From AWTP1-13 sp035550075 (GTDB lineage: Bacteria > Pseudomonadota > Alphaproteobacteria > Rhizobiales > Hyphomicrobiaceae): a stretch of DNA of 20,477 nt. The notes under the pieces were generated by a model, which was not told the origin of the DNA, searched no databases, and worked only from the letters and a program-made list of their open reading frames with translations. The position numbers and the translations under genes are program-made. Where the stretch lies: contig DASZQG010000030.1 in the NCBI GenBank assembly GCA_035550075.1, forward strand, positions 1 through 20,477, written 5' to 3'. Below, in pieces: positions 1 to 8,016 of this stretch; position 1 is the first letter of the stretch, and the number at the start of each line of letters is the position of its first letter.

Positions 1-16
1 CCAACAAGGGCGCTCG

Positions 17-58
17 AGGAGGCCCGCGCGGGCCTCCTGGGGCGGAGCGATCCGCCCC
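17..58. repeat. Two adjoining perfect GC-rich hairpins
   Basis: Positions 17-38 are a perfect palindrome (arms AGGAGGCCC/GGGCCTCCT around GCGC). It is followed with no gap by 39-58, with arms GGGGCGGA/TCCGCCCC around a GCGA loop. A smaller hairpin (CGCGG/CCGCG, 58-70) follows. There is no T-run, so this is not a classical intrinsic terminator. It may mark the 3' end of a gene lying left of the window, or be an intergenic palindromic repeat. The self-complementarity is directly visible; the role is a guess. Confidence 0.5.
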
Positions 59-105
59 GCGGTTGCCGCGTACGGCACCCGCGTACCCGTCGCACCTGCT
101 CTGGA

Positions 106-127
106 CCGCCCCGGCCCAGAGGGGCGG
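106..127. repeat. Short inverted repeat upstream of the M3 peptidase gene
   Basis: Arms CCGCCCC (106-112) and GGGGCGG (121-127) enclose an 8-nt loop. It is the last of several hairpins in the first 130 bases. From here to 286 I see no recognisable promoter or gene. An in-frame reading upstream of 287 gives only Arg/Ala/Gly-rich sequence typical of non-coding high-GC DNA. Confidence 0.35.
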
Positions 128-286
128 ATGGCGCGTGGGCGCAACGGACATCGCCTCGACAATGCCGCGCGGAGCGGCCATAGCAGGCGCCGGGCAGCAG
201 ACGGACACGCGCCGGGCCGGAGGGGGCGCCGGAGGGCGGCCAAGAGGGCCACGGCAATCAGCGGCGGCAGCGGAACGGACACGATC

Positions 287-2491
287 ATGGTGGCGAAGGC
301 GAGAACGAAGACAACGGCGGCACAACCAAGGAGAGCCAGCGCGACAAGCAAGGTGAGGACGGGCAAGGCGGGCAGCGGCGGAGCGGGCGCTCATACCGAG
401 GCCAAGCGTGGGACGGATGCCAAGGGAGGCGCCAAGCCTGCCCCAGGCGGCAAAGGCAACCCCCTGCTCGAGGCCTGGAGCACGCCCGAGGAGGTGCCGC
501 CCTTCGACCGCATCCGCATCGCGCATTTCCTGCCGGCCTTCGACAATGGCCTGCGCCAGCACACGAAGGAGATCGCGGCGATCGCGAAGAACCGCGAGAA
601 GCCGACCTTCGCCAACACCATCGAGGCGCTGGAACGCGCCGGCAAGGCGCTCGATCGCGCGACGAGCGTTTTCTACAACCTCGCCGGCACCGACACCAAC
701 GCGGAGATCCAGGCCATCGAGCGCAAGATGGCGCCGCGCTTCGCGCGCCACTCCATGCGCATCTCGCAGAACGCGGCGCTGTTCAAGCGCGTCGACGCGC
801 TGATGCGGGCGCGCAAGCAGCTCGGACTGACGCCGGAGCAGACGCGCGTGCTGGAGCGCTATCACCTCTCCTTCGTCAAAGGTGGCGCCGCGCTCGATGC
901 CAGAGGCAAGAAGAAGCTCGCCGCGATTGCCCAGCGCATGGCGGCGCTGCGCACCAAGTTCAGCCAGAATGTTCTGGCCGACGAGCAGAGCTTCCTGATG
1001 GTGCTGGAGGACGACGAGCTGGCCGGCCTGCCCGAGCAGCTCCGCGCGGCGGCCGCCGCGGTTGCCAAGGAGCGCGGCCATCCGGGCAAGCACGCGATCA
1101 CACTGTCGCGCTCGCTGGTGGAGCCGTTCCTGCAATACGCGGCGCGCCGCGATTTGCGCGAGAAGGCGTTCAAGGCGTGGATCGCGCGCGGCGCCAACGG
1201 CGGCAAGACCGACAACCGCAAGATCATCGCCGAGATCCTCGATCTGCGGGCGCAGTCGGCGCACCTGCTCGGCTACAGGAACGCCGCCGAATCCGCGCTG
1301 CAGTTCTCGATGGCCAAGACGCCCGCCAACGTGCGCAGGCTGCTGACGGAGGTGTGGGAGCCGGCCCGCCAGCGCGCGCTCATCGAGCGCGACGACCTGC
1401 AGGAGGCGGTGCGCGCGGAAGGCGGCAATTTCAAGCTCGCCGCCTGGGACTGGCGCTATTACGCGGAGAAGGTGCGCAAGGCCAGGTTCGACATCGACGA
1501 GGCGGAGATCAAGCCCTACCTGCAGCTCGACAACGTGATCGCCGCCGCCTTCGACGTGGCCGGCAAGCTGTTCGGCCTGTCGTTTGAGGAACGCCGCGAC
1601 GTGCCCGTCTATCATCCTGATGTGCGCGTGTTCGAGGTGTCGCGCCAGGGCCGGCCGGTCGGGCTGTTCTTCGGCGACTACTTCGCGCGCAGCTCCAAGC
1701 GGTCCGGCGCGTGGATGTCGGGCTGGCGCGAGCAGCGCAAGCTCGACGGCGACGTGCGGCCGCTGGTGGTCAACGTGATGAACTTCGCCAAGGGCGGACC
1801 TGGCGAACCGGCGCTGCTCAGCATCGACGATGCCCGCACGCTGTTCCACGAGTTCGGCCACGCCCTGCACGGCCTGCTTTCCGACGTGACCTATCCGATG
1901 GTGTCTGGCACCAGCGTGGAGCGCGATTTCGTGGAGCTGCCGTCGCAGCTCTACGAGCACTGGATGATGGCGCCGGCGGTGCTGCGCAAGTTCGCGCGCC
2001 ACTACAAGACCGGCAAGCCGATGCCCGACTCCCTGATCCGGCGCATCGAGGCGGCGCGCAACTTCAACCGCGGGTTCGCCACGGTGGAGTACCTTGCGGC
2101 GGCCATCGTCGATCTCGACCTGCACGTAATGAAGGACGCGGCCGGGCTCGACGTCGATGCCTTCGAGAAAAAGACGCTCGGCAAGATCGGCATGCCGGAG
2201 GAGATCGTCATGCGCCACCGCATCCCGCACTTCGGCCATATCATCGGCGGCTACGCGGCCGGCTACTACAGCTACCTGTGGTCGGAGGTGATGGATGCGG
2301 ACGCCTTCCGCGCGTTCGAGGAAAAGGGCGACATCTTCGATGCCGAGACCGCCAAGCGGCTCTACCAGCACATCTACTCGGCCGGCGGGCGGCAGGATGC
2401 GGCCAAGGCCTACGCCGCCTTCCGCGGCCGGCTGCCGGACACCCAGGCGCTGCTCGAGCAGCGCGGGCTCCTTCCGGCCAAGGCGGCGTGA
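287..2491 (+). CDS. dcp: M3 family metallopeptidase, peptidyl-dipeptidase Dcp-like
   Basis: This is a zinc metallopeptidase of family M3, expected to trim dipeptides from the C-termini of oligopeptides in the cytoplasm or periplasm. The zinc motif HEFGH lies at residues 521-525 of the 734-residue product. The third ligand is probably Glu550 in FVELPSQ, the spacing usual for M3. The C-terminal GGYAAGYYSYLWSEVMDADAF-like block is also typical. Homology begins near NPLLEAWSTP (about residue 60). The first ~58 residues are a Lys/Ala/Gly/Thr-rich basic stretch with no signal-peptide hydrophobic core. I chose ATG 287 because the reading upstream of it is low-complexity and unlike protein, although its ribosome site is weak. 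A GTG at 353 is a possible later start. Dcp and oligopeptidase A are close relatives; the N-terminal half reads more like Dcp. Confidence 0.88.
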   Translation: MVAKARTKTTAAQPRRASATSKVRTGKAGSGGAGAHTEAKRGTDAKGGAKPAPGGKGNPLLEAWSTPEEVPPFDRIRIAHFLPAFDNGLRQHTKEIAAIAKNREKPTFANTIEALERAGKALDRATSVFYNLAGTDTNAEIQAIERKMAPRFARHSMRISQNAALFKRVDALMRARKQLGLTPEQTRVLERYHLSFVKGGAALDARGKKKLAAIAQRMAALRTKFSQNVLADEQSFLMVLEDDELAGLPEQLRAAAAAVAKERGHPGKHAITLSRSLVEPFLQYAARRDLREKAFKAWIARGANGGKTDNRKIIAEILDLRAQSAHLLGYRNAAESALQFSMAKTPANVRRLLTEVWEPARQRALIERDDLQEAVRAEGGNFKLAAWDWRYYAEKVRKARFDIDEAEIKPYLQLDNVIAAAFDVAGKLFGLSFEERRDVPVYHPDVRVFEVSRQGRPVGLFFGDYFARSSKRSGAWMSGWREQRKLDGDVRPLVVNVMNFAKGGPGEPALLSIDDARTLFHEFGHALHGLLSDVTYPMVSGTSVERDFVELPSQLYEHWMMAPAVLRKFARHYKTGKPMPDSLIRRIEAARNFNRGFATVEYLAAAIVDLDLHVMKDAAGLDVDAFEKKTLGKIGMPEEIVMRHRIPHFGHIIGGYAAGYYSYLWSEVMDADAFRAFEEKGDIFDAETAKRLYQHIYSAGGRQDAAKAYAAFRGRLPDTQALLEQRGLLPAKAA

Positions 2492-2571
2492 GAATGCGCG
2501 CCACGCCTTGCCGGCCGGGAAGGCCGCATGCGATACACGCCCCGACGTGGCTGGCTCGAGGATAACGCACG

Positions 2572-3117
2572 ATGCTTCAGATGATCGAGAGGGTGCTGGA
2601 AGCGGTGCTGTTCGCCAGCCGCTGGCTGCTGGCGCCGTTCTATCTCGGGCTGGCGCTGAGCGTCGTCGTGCTCCTCATCAAGTTCATCCAGGAGCTGGCA
2701 CACCTCGTGATGATGGCCGTCACCGGAACCGAATCCGATATCATCCTGGGCGTGCTGACGCTGGTCGACCTGTCGCTGACCGGCTCGCTGCTGCTGATCG
2801 TGATCTTCTCGGGCTACGAGAACTTCGTGTCGAAGATCGACCACTCCAGCCACCGCGACTGGCCGGAATGGATGGGCACCATCGATTTCACGGCGCTGAA
2901 GATCAAGCTGCTCGGCTCGATCGTGGCGATCTCGGCCATCCAGCTTCTGAAGCAGTTCATGGCAGTGGCATCGTCCAGCGACCGCGACCTGATGTGGTAT
3001 GTCGTCATTCATCTGGTATTTGTCGGATCGAGCGTGCTGCTGGCGCTGTCGGACCGCATCGCGGGCGAAACCAAGCACCCCCCTGCGCCGGGAAAGTCCG
3101 CGGGGGCCAAGCCATGA
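2572..3117 (+). CDS. UPF0114 (YqhA-type) membrane protein
   Basis: The product is a 181-residue inner-membrane protein of the uncharacterised UPF0114/YqhA family. Hydrophobic segments lie at about residues 15-40, 60-85, 105-130 and 140-160. The family-typical stretch GTESDIILGVLTLVD...IFSGYENFVSKID is clear. It is slightly longer than E. coli YqhA because of a charged, Pro/Lys-rich C-terminal tail. A GAGGA ribosome site (2558-2562) sits nine bases before ATG 2572, so this start is preferred over the ATG three codons later. It follows the peptidase by 80 bases and precedes the hydrolase by 38, so co-transcription is plausible. The biochemical role of the family is unknown to me; a channel or transport role is sometimes suggested but cannot be read from this sequence. 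Confidence 0.85.
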   Translation: MLQMIERVLEAVLFASRWLLAPFYLGLALSVVVLLIKFIQELAHLVMMAVTGTESDIILGVLTLVDLSLTGSLLLIVIFSGYENFVSKIDHSSHRDWPEWMGTIDFTALKIKLLGSIVAISAIQLLKQFMAVASSSDRDLMWYVVIHLVFVGSSVLLALSDRIAGETKHPPAPGKSAGAKP

Positions 3118-3155
3118 CCAGCTAGGCGCAACAGGCGACCGGCCAGGAGGAAACG

Positions 3156-3947
3156 ATGCAGGCAAACGTCAACGGCATTCGCATGAACTTCGAGGTGTCG
3201 GGCAAGGAGGGCGGCCAGGCGGTCGTGCTGCACCATCCGCTTGCCGCCAACCTCACCTTCTGGGACGAGCTGACGGCGGCGTTGGCGCCGCGCTATCGCG
3301 TGGTGCGGCTCGACGCGCGCGGCCACGGCCAGTCTGAGGCGCCGGAGGGGCCGTACAGTTTCGAGACGCTGACCAACGACGTCATCGGCCTGATGGACCA
3401 TCTGAAGATCGACCGTGCGCACTATCTCGGCCTGTCGATGGGCGGCATGGTCGGCCAGTATCTCGGACTGATGCATCCCAACCGCTTCCGCGATCTGATC
3501 CTGGTCTCCACCAGCAGCCGCGTTCCGCCGGAAGGGCGTGCGCTGTGGGACGAACGCATCCGCGTGTCGCGCGAGAAGGGCATGGCCTCGCAGCCCGAGA
3601 GCGCCATGCAGCGCTGGCTGTCGAAGGCCGGACGGCAGAACCCGAAGCTTGTCGAGCGCATGACCAAGATGATCCTCGCCACGCCCGTCAACGGCTATAC
3701 CGGCTGGGGCGCGGCGATCCGCGACCTCAACATCACCGACCGGCTGAAGGCGATCACGCTGCCGACGCGGGTGATCGTGGGCGAAGAGGATCCGGGCACG
3801 CCGGTGGCCGCGTCGCAGGCGATCCACCGCGAGATCAAGGGCTCCGACCTCATCATCATGCCGGGCGTGTCGCACATGCTGTCGGCGGAAGCGCCCGAAG
3901 CCTTCCACGGCCACGTGCTGCCGTTCCTCGACAAGCACTCCGGATAA
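3156..3947 (+). CDS. Alpha/beta hydrolase, 3-oxoadipate enol-lactonase-like
   Basis: The product is a 263-residue single-domain alpha/beta hydrolase. The visible triad is Ser94 in GLSMG, Asp212 in GEEDPGTP and His240 in GVSHML. HHPLAANLTFWD (about residues 26-37) supplies the oxyanion-hole region, and LDARGHGQS follows, as in the PcaD/haloperoxidase-like branch. There is no signal peptide, so it is probably cytoplasmic. A strong AGGAGG site ends six bases before ATG 3156. The resemblance to PcaD is one of fold and branch. No other protocatechuate-pathway gene is nearby, so enol-lactonase activity is not supported by context; esterase or C-C hydrolase activity is equally possible. The DUF4166 gene starts three bases after its stop, implying one transcript. 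Confidence 0.85.
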   Translation: MQANVNGIRMNFEVSGKEGGQAVVLHHPLAANLTFWDELTAALAPRYRVVRLDARGHGQSEAPEGPYSFETLTNDVIGLMDHLKIDRAHYLGLSMGGMVGQYLGLMHPNRFRDLILVSTSSRVPPEGRALWDERIRVSREKGMASQPESAMQRWLSKAGRQNPKLVERMTKMILATPVNGYTGWGAAIRDLNITDRLKAITLPTRVIVGEEDPGTPVAASQAIHREIKGSDLIIMPGVSHMLSAEAPEAFHGHVLPFLDKHSG

Positions 3948-3950
3948 TCG

Positions 3951-4526
3951 TTGCCGCACCTCGACGCCGCTGCCGCGGGAGGACTTGCGCCGCTCTATGT
4001 CCGCGTGCTCGGCGCGCGCTTCGACGCGCTGCCGGCCGCGGTGCGCACGCTGCACGATCTGCGCGCTCCTTCCGCGTGGACCGGGCGCGCGACGGTGGAG
4101 CGCGGTCCGCATCCGCTGGCGCGGGCCATCGCCTGGCTGTCCGGTCTGCCGCCAGCGGGCCGCGACGTGCCGCTGCGGGTGACGTTCACGCCGGCTGACG
4201 GCCGCGAGCATTGGGTGCGCGACTTCGGCGGGCACATCTTCCGCTCGGTGCAGGTCGAGCGCGGCGGGCTGCTGTGCGAGCGGGTCGGCGCGACGACGTT
4301 CGCATTCGCGCTCGAAGCCTCGCCCGACGGGCTGGCGCTGCGGCTTGCGGGGCTGCGCGTTCTCGGCGTGCCGGTGCCGGCGGCGCTGCATCCGCGCATA
4401 CGCACCAGCGAAAGCGCGCGCGACGGGCGCTACCACTTCGAGGCCGAGTCATACCTGCCGCGGATCGGCCTGCTGGTGCGCTACGCCGGCTGGCTGGACA
4501 GGACGGGCGCGGGATGCAGCGCGTAG
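3951..4526 (+). CDS. DUF4166 domain protein
   Basis: The product is a 191-residue protein of the uncharacterised DUF4166 family. Its opening LYVRVLGARFDALPAAVRTLHD, the central VPLRVTFTPADGREHWVRDFGGHIFRS, and the final HFEAESYLPRIGLLVRYAGWL are the usual conserved blocks. No membrane segment or signal peptide is seen. I use TTG 3951 because the conserved N-terminal block begins about 15 residues later and no ATG lies in frame before it. Translation is probably coupled to the hydrolase, whose stop is three bases upstream. Its last 46 bases overlap, tail to tail, the end of the monooxygenase gene on the other strand. The function is unknown. In other genomes the domain is found with oxidoreductases or DoxX-like proteins (recalled, not checked). 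Confidence 0.8.
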   Translation: MPHLDAAAAGGLAPLYVRVLGARFDALPAAVRTLHDLRAPSAWTGRATVERGPHPLARAIAWLSGLPPAGRDVPLRVTFTPADGREHWVRDFGGHIFRSVQVERGGLLCERVGATTFAFALEASPDGLALRLAGLRVLGVPVPAALHPRIRTSESARDGRYHFEAESYLPRIGLLVRYAGWLDRTGAGCSA

Positions 4527-5752
4527 CGGGCGTGCCAGATGCCGGGATCCAGGCTCGAGAACAGTCCCGTCTTCATGCCGGACAGCGTGCGCACCATCTC
4601 GCGGCGCAGATAGGGGACGTAAGCGAACAGCGGAAACGTGGCGTCGCGCACGGCGCCCGCCAGCTTGCTGTCGGATTGGAAGAACGGCGTCAGCGTGCGG
4701 CTCGCCACCGAGTAGAAGCGCGTGTGGGCACGCCGCCGCGCGGCGTACGCGGCGAGCGCGGCCGCAACGGATGGCGTCTCGCGCAGGCTCGCGGCGAGCG
4801 TCGCGGCGTCGATCAGGGCGAGGTTGGCGCCCTGGCCAAGCTGCGGGCTGGTGGCGCGGCCCGCGTCGCCGATGAAGACCAGGCGCTCGGCGAAGCACGG
4901 CCGCACCACGATGTCGGCGTAGCTCGCAAACGTCATGTCGTCGTGAGTGCGCACCTGAGCGACGACGGATGCCGCCTGCGGCCAGGCTTCGCTCACCTGC
5001 GCCTTCCAGGCGGCGACGCCGGTGCTGCGCCAGGTGGGATAGTCCTTGACGCGCAGGCTCCAGAACAGGGCGACCAGCGGACGCTCGTCGCCAGGCCGCC
5101 GGCCGACCGGCAACACGCCGATCATCAGGCCGCAGCCGTCATAGACCTGCATCAGCCAGCCGGGCGCGAACCAGTCCGCCGGCTGCTCCAGGATGCCCCA
5201 TACGGCGCCATAGGGATAAGGCCGGTCGAGCCGCACGCGGCTCTCCTTCGCCCGCAGCGGCGAGCGCATGCCGGTGCCGTCGATCACGAGATCGAAGGGG
5301 CCATGCGCGCCACCGCGCGTATCGATCAGAAGGCGGCCGCCGGCGACGGCGCGCGTTTCCTTCACCTCGGTCGACGCCATGATCGGCACGCCGAGCCGCA
5401 CCACCTCATCATAGAGCAGGCGGAACAGGGTGCCGCGGTGGATGCCGACGCCGAACAGATGCGGCCCCAACTCGCGATAGCCGACGTCGAATATCTTGGC
5501 GCCCCTGACGGTGGTGCCGCGGATGCCGGCAATCGCCTGCCCGCGGGCGATCGCGGACTGGTCGAGGCCCAGGCAGGCGAGACATGCCAATCCGGTAGGC
5601 TGCAGCATCAGGCCGGCGCCCAGCGGGCGCGGCGCCTCGAACTTCTCGATCAGGCGAACGTCGTGGCCGTCGCGGGTGAGGAATGCGGCGGCGGCGAGCC
5701 CTGCGGTGCCCGCTCCCGCAATCGCGATTTTCAGCGGCGGCGGCATGCGCAT
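4481..5752 (-). CDS. FAD-dependent monooxygenase (group A, UbiH/PHBH fold)
   Basis: The product is a 423-residue flavoprotein hydroxylase. The N-terminal Rossmann fingerprint GAGTAG (residues 13-18) is followed by the ribose-binding acidic Glu36. The DG motif lies in DLVIDGTGMRS (about 154-164) and the GD motif in LVFIGDAGRATSP (about 292-303), followed by GQGANLALIDA. These are the three hallmarks of class A NAD(P)H-dependent aromatic hydroxylases. The substrate cannot be read. The C-terminal ~60 residues are Arg-rich and lack an obvious thioredoxin-like domain. It starts 27 bases after the sdhA stop on the same strand, so it may be read through from the sdh operon, at the position where sdhB often lies. 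A second Met at residue 3 is an alternative start. It overlaps the convergent DUF4166 gene by 46 bases. Confidence 0.85.
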   Translation of the reverse strand: MRMPPPLKIAIAGAGTAGLAAAAFLTRDGHDVRLIEKFEAPRPLGAGLMLQPTGLACLACLGLDQSAIARGQAIAGIRGTTVRGAKIFDVGYRELGPHLFGVGIHRGTLFRLLYDEVVRLGVPIMASTEVKETRAVAGGRLLIDTRGGAHGPFDLVIDGTGMRSPLRAKESRVRLDRPYPYGAVWGILEQPADWFAPGWLMQVYDGCGLMIGVLPVGRRPGDERPLVALFWSLRVKDYPTWRSTGVAAWKAQVSEAWPQAASVVAQVRTHDDMTFASYADIVVRPCFAERLVFIGDAGRATSPQLGQGANLALIDAATLAASLRETPSVAAALAAYAARRRAHTRFYSVASRTLTPFFQSDSKLAGAVRDATFPLFAYVPYLRREMVRTLSGMKTGLFSSLDPGIWHARYALHPAPVLSSQPA

Positions 5753-5779
5753 CCCGGACAGCGGGCGGAAACGTCGGCG

Positions 5780-7627
5780 TCAGTACTCGCGCTTCTTGGG
5801 CTCGATGTACTTCACTTCGTTGGTCATGGTGTAGGCGTGCACCGGGCGATAATCGATCCTGACGTTCTTGCTCGCCTCGTCCACCCAGGCCAGCGTGTGC
5901 TTCATCCAGTTGGCGTCGTCGCGGTTGGGAAAATCCTCGCGCGCATGCGCACCCCGCGATTCCTTGCGGTTGAGCGCGCTCGATACGGTCGCCACCGACT
6001 GCACGATCAGGTTCTCGTATTCGAGCGTCTCCACGAGGTCGGAATTCCAGATCAGCGAGCGGTCGGACACGCGGATATCCTGCGAGCCCTTCCAGATCTC
6101 GGTGATCTTCTCGACGCCTTCCTGCAGCACCTCGCCGGTGCGGAACACGGCGCAGTTGGTCTGCATGGTCTTCTGCATCTTCAGCCGCAGCTCGGCGGTC
6201 GGCGTTCCGCCGCTGGCGTGGCGCGCGCGGTCGAGGCGCGACAGCGCGAATTCATCGGCATCCTTCGGCAGCGGCGGCAGCGCCGCGCCGGCCTCCACCG
6301 TTTCGCCGCAGCGCAGACCGGCGGCGCGGCCGAACACCACAAGATCGGTCAGCGAGTTGGAGCCGAGGCGATTGGCGCCGTGCACCGACACGCAGGCGGC
6401 TTCGCCGATCGCGAACAGGCCGGGCACCACCGTATCCGGCTCGCCGTCTTTCAGCGTCAGCACCTCGCCGTGGTAGTTGGTGGGGATGCCGCCCATGTTG
6501 TAGTGCACGGTCGGCAGCACGGGGATCGGCTCGCGCCGCAGATCGACGCCGGCGAACACGCGCGCGCTCTCGGTGATGCCGGGCAGCCGCTCCTGCAGGA
6601 TCTTCGGGTCGAGATGATCGAGGTGCAGGTAGATGTGGTCCTTCTCCGGGCCCACGCCGCGCCCTTCGCGAATCTCGATGGTCATCGAGCGGGATACCAC
6701 GTCGCGCGAGGCCAGATCCTTGGCGTGCGGCGCGTAGCGCTCCATGAAGCGCTCGCCGTTGGCGTTGGTCAGGTAGCCGCCTTCGCCGCGCGCGCCCTCG
6801 GTGATCAACACGCCGGCGCCGTAGACGCCGGTGGGATGGAACTGCACGAACTCCATGTCCTGCAGCGGCAGGCCGGCGCGCAGAACCATGGCGTTGCCGT
6901 CGCCGGTGCAGGTGTGCGCCGACGTGCAGGTGAAGTAGGCGCGGCCATAGCCGCCGGTGGCGAGGATGGTCTTCTTGGCGCGGAAGCGGTGCACGCTGCC
7001 GTCCTCCAGCGCCAGCGCGACGACGCCACGGCAGGTGCCATCCTGATCCATGATCAGGTCGATGGCGAAGTATTCGACGAAGAACTGCGCGGAATGGCGC
7101 AGCGACTGGCCGTAGAGCGTGTGCAGCAGGGCATGCCCGGTGCGGTCGGCGGCGGCGCAGGTGCGCTGGGCGGGCGGGCCGTTGCCGTTTTCGGTGGTCA
7201 TGCCGCCGAACGGCCGCTGGTAGATGCGGCCATCGTCGGTGCGGCTGAACGGCACGCCGTAGTGCTCGAGCTCGTAGACGGCGTCAGGCGCGTGCCGGCA
7301 CAGATACTCGATGGCGTCCTGGTCGCCGAGCCAGTCGGCGCCCTTCACCGTGTCGTACATGTGCCACTGCCATTCGTCGCGGCCCATGTTGCCGATGGCG
7401 GCGGCGATGCCGCCCTGCGCGGCAACGGTGTGCGAGCGGGTTGGGAACACCTTGGTCACGCAGGCGGTCTTCAAGCCGGCCTCGGCGCAGCCCAGCGTGG
7501 CGCGCAGGCCGGAGCCGCCGGCGCCCACCACCACAACGTCGTAGGCGTGGTCCGTCACCGGGTACGCGCGGCCGTTCAGCGCCGGCTTGGCAACCCCGTT
7601 GTCGCCAGGTTTGGTCCCGTCCGCCAT
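5780..7627 (-). CDS. sdhA: Succinate dehydrogenase flavoprotein subunit
   Basis: This is the catalytic FAD subunit of respiratory complex II, oxidising succinate to fumarate on the cytoplasmic face of the membrane. The 615-residue product has the usual length. The FAD-binding GAGGSG is near residues 35-40. His66 in TRSHTVAAQGG is the expected covalent FAD attachment site. His264 in QFHPTG and Arg308 in ASRDVVSR correspond to the active-site His242 and Arg286 of the E. coli enzyme. The ending YIEPKKREY is typical. It starts three bases after the sdhD stop, so the two are translationally close. No sdhB follows; the next gene is an FAD monooxygenase, so the iron-sulfur subunit must be encoded elsewhere. 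Confidence 0.98.
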   Translation of the reverse strand: MADGTKPGDNGVAKPALNGRAYPVTDHAYDVVVVGAGGSGLRATLGCAEAGLKTACVTKVFPTRSHTVAAQGGIAAAIGNMGRDEWQWHMYDTVKGADWLGDQDAIEYLCRHAPDAVYELEHYGVPFSRTDDGRIYQRPFGGMTTENGNGPPAQRTCAAADRTGHALLHTLYGQSLRHSAQFFVEYFAIDLIMDQDGTCRGVVALALEDGSVHRFRAKKTILATGGYGRAYFTCTSAHTCTGDGNAMVLRAGLPLQDMEFVQFHPTGVYGAGVLITEGARGEGGYLTNANGERFMERYAPHAKDLASRDVVSRSMTIEIREGRGVGPEKDHIYLHLDHLDPKILQERLPGITESARVFAGVDLRREPIPVLPTVHYNMGGIPTNYHGEVLTLKDGEPDTVVPGLFAIGEAACVSVHGANRLGSNSLTDLVVFGRAAGLRCGETVEAGAALPPLPKDADEFALSRLDRARHASGGTPTAELRLKMQKTMQTNCAVFRTGEVLQEGVEKITEIWKGSQDIRVSDRSLIWNSDLVETLEYENLIVQSVATVSSALNRKESRGAHAREDFPNRDDANWMKHTLAWVDEASKNVRIDYRPVHAYTMTNEVKYIEPKKREY

Positions 7628-7630
7628 CGA

Positions 7631-8014
7631 TCAGGCTCCGAAGCTCAGCTTGAGCACCGCGAACGCGCAGGTCAGTCCGACCAGCGTCGTGAAGAAGGAA
7701 TTGAACATCAGGGCCGCCACCTTGCGGCCTTCCGAATGCACGTAGTCCTCGATGATGCTCTGCATGCCGAGGCGCATGTGGATCACGCCCGACAGCACCA
7801 GCAGCAGCAGCGGGATGGCATTCTGCGGCTTGGCCAGGGTGTGGCGCACGGTGGCGTAGTCGGCGCCGGCGAGCTTCACCACCAGCCAGATCATGATGCA
7901 GACCAGGATCAGGTTGGAGACGGCGGTCAGGCGCTGCTTCCAGAAGTGCTCGGTGCCTTCATGGGCGGAGCCCAATCCCCGCACCTTCGCCAGCGGCGTA
8001 CGATAACCAGCCAT
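7631..8014 (-). CDS. sdhD: Succinate dehydrogenase membrane anchor subunit
   Basis: The product is a 127-residue hydrophobic anchor of complex II. Three membrane segments lie at about residues 32-52, 65-88 and 104-124. The block HMRLGMQSIIEDYVH (79-93) carries His79, the likely haem b ligand, and the Asp-Tyr pair (90-91) near the quinone site. I place the start at ATG 8014, giving MAGYRTPLAKVRGLGSAHEG, the usual SdhD opening. The open frame runs upstream to 8188, but that part overlaps sdhC and does not resemble the family. It starts two bases after the sdhC stop. Confidence 0.95.
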   Translation of the reverse strand: MAGYRTPLAKVRGLGSAHEGTEHFWKQRLTAVSNLILVCIMIWLVVKLAGADYATVRHTLAKPQNAIPLLLLVLSGVIHMRLGMQSIIEDYVHSEGRKVAALMFNSFFTTLVGLTCAFAVLKLSFGA

Positions 8015-8016
8015 GC

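Noticed and set aside
128..286. Upstream ATG 128 as the start of the M3 peptidase
   Set aside because: The added 53 residues are Arg/Gly/Ala-rich without family resemblance and begin within an inverted repeat.
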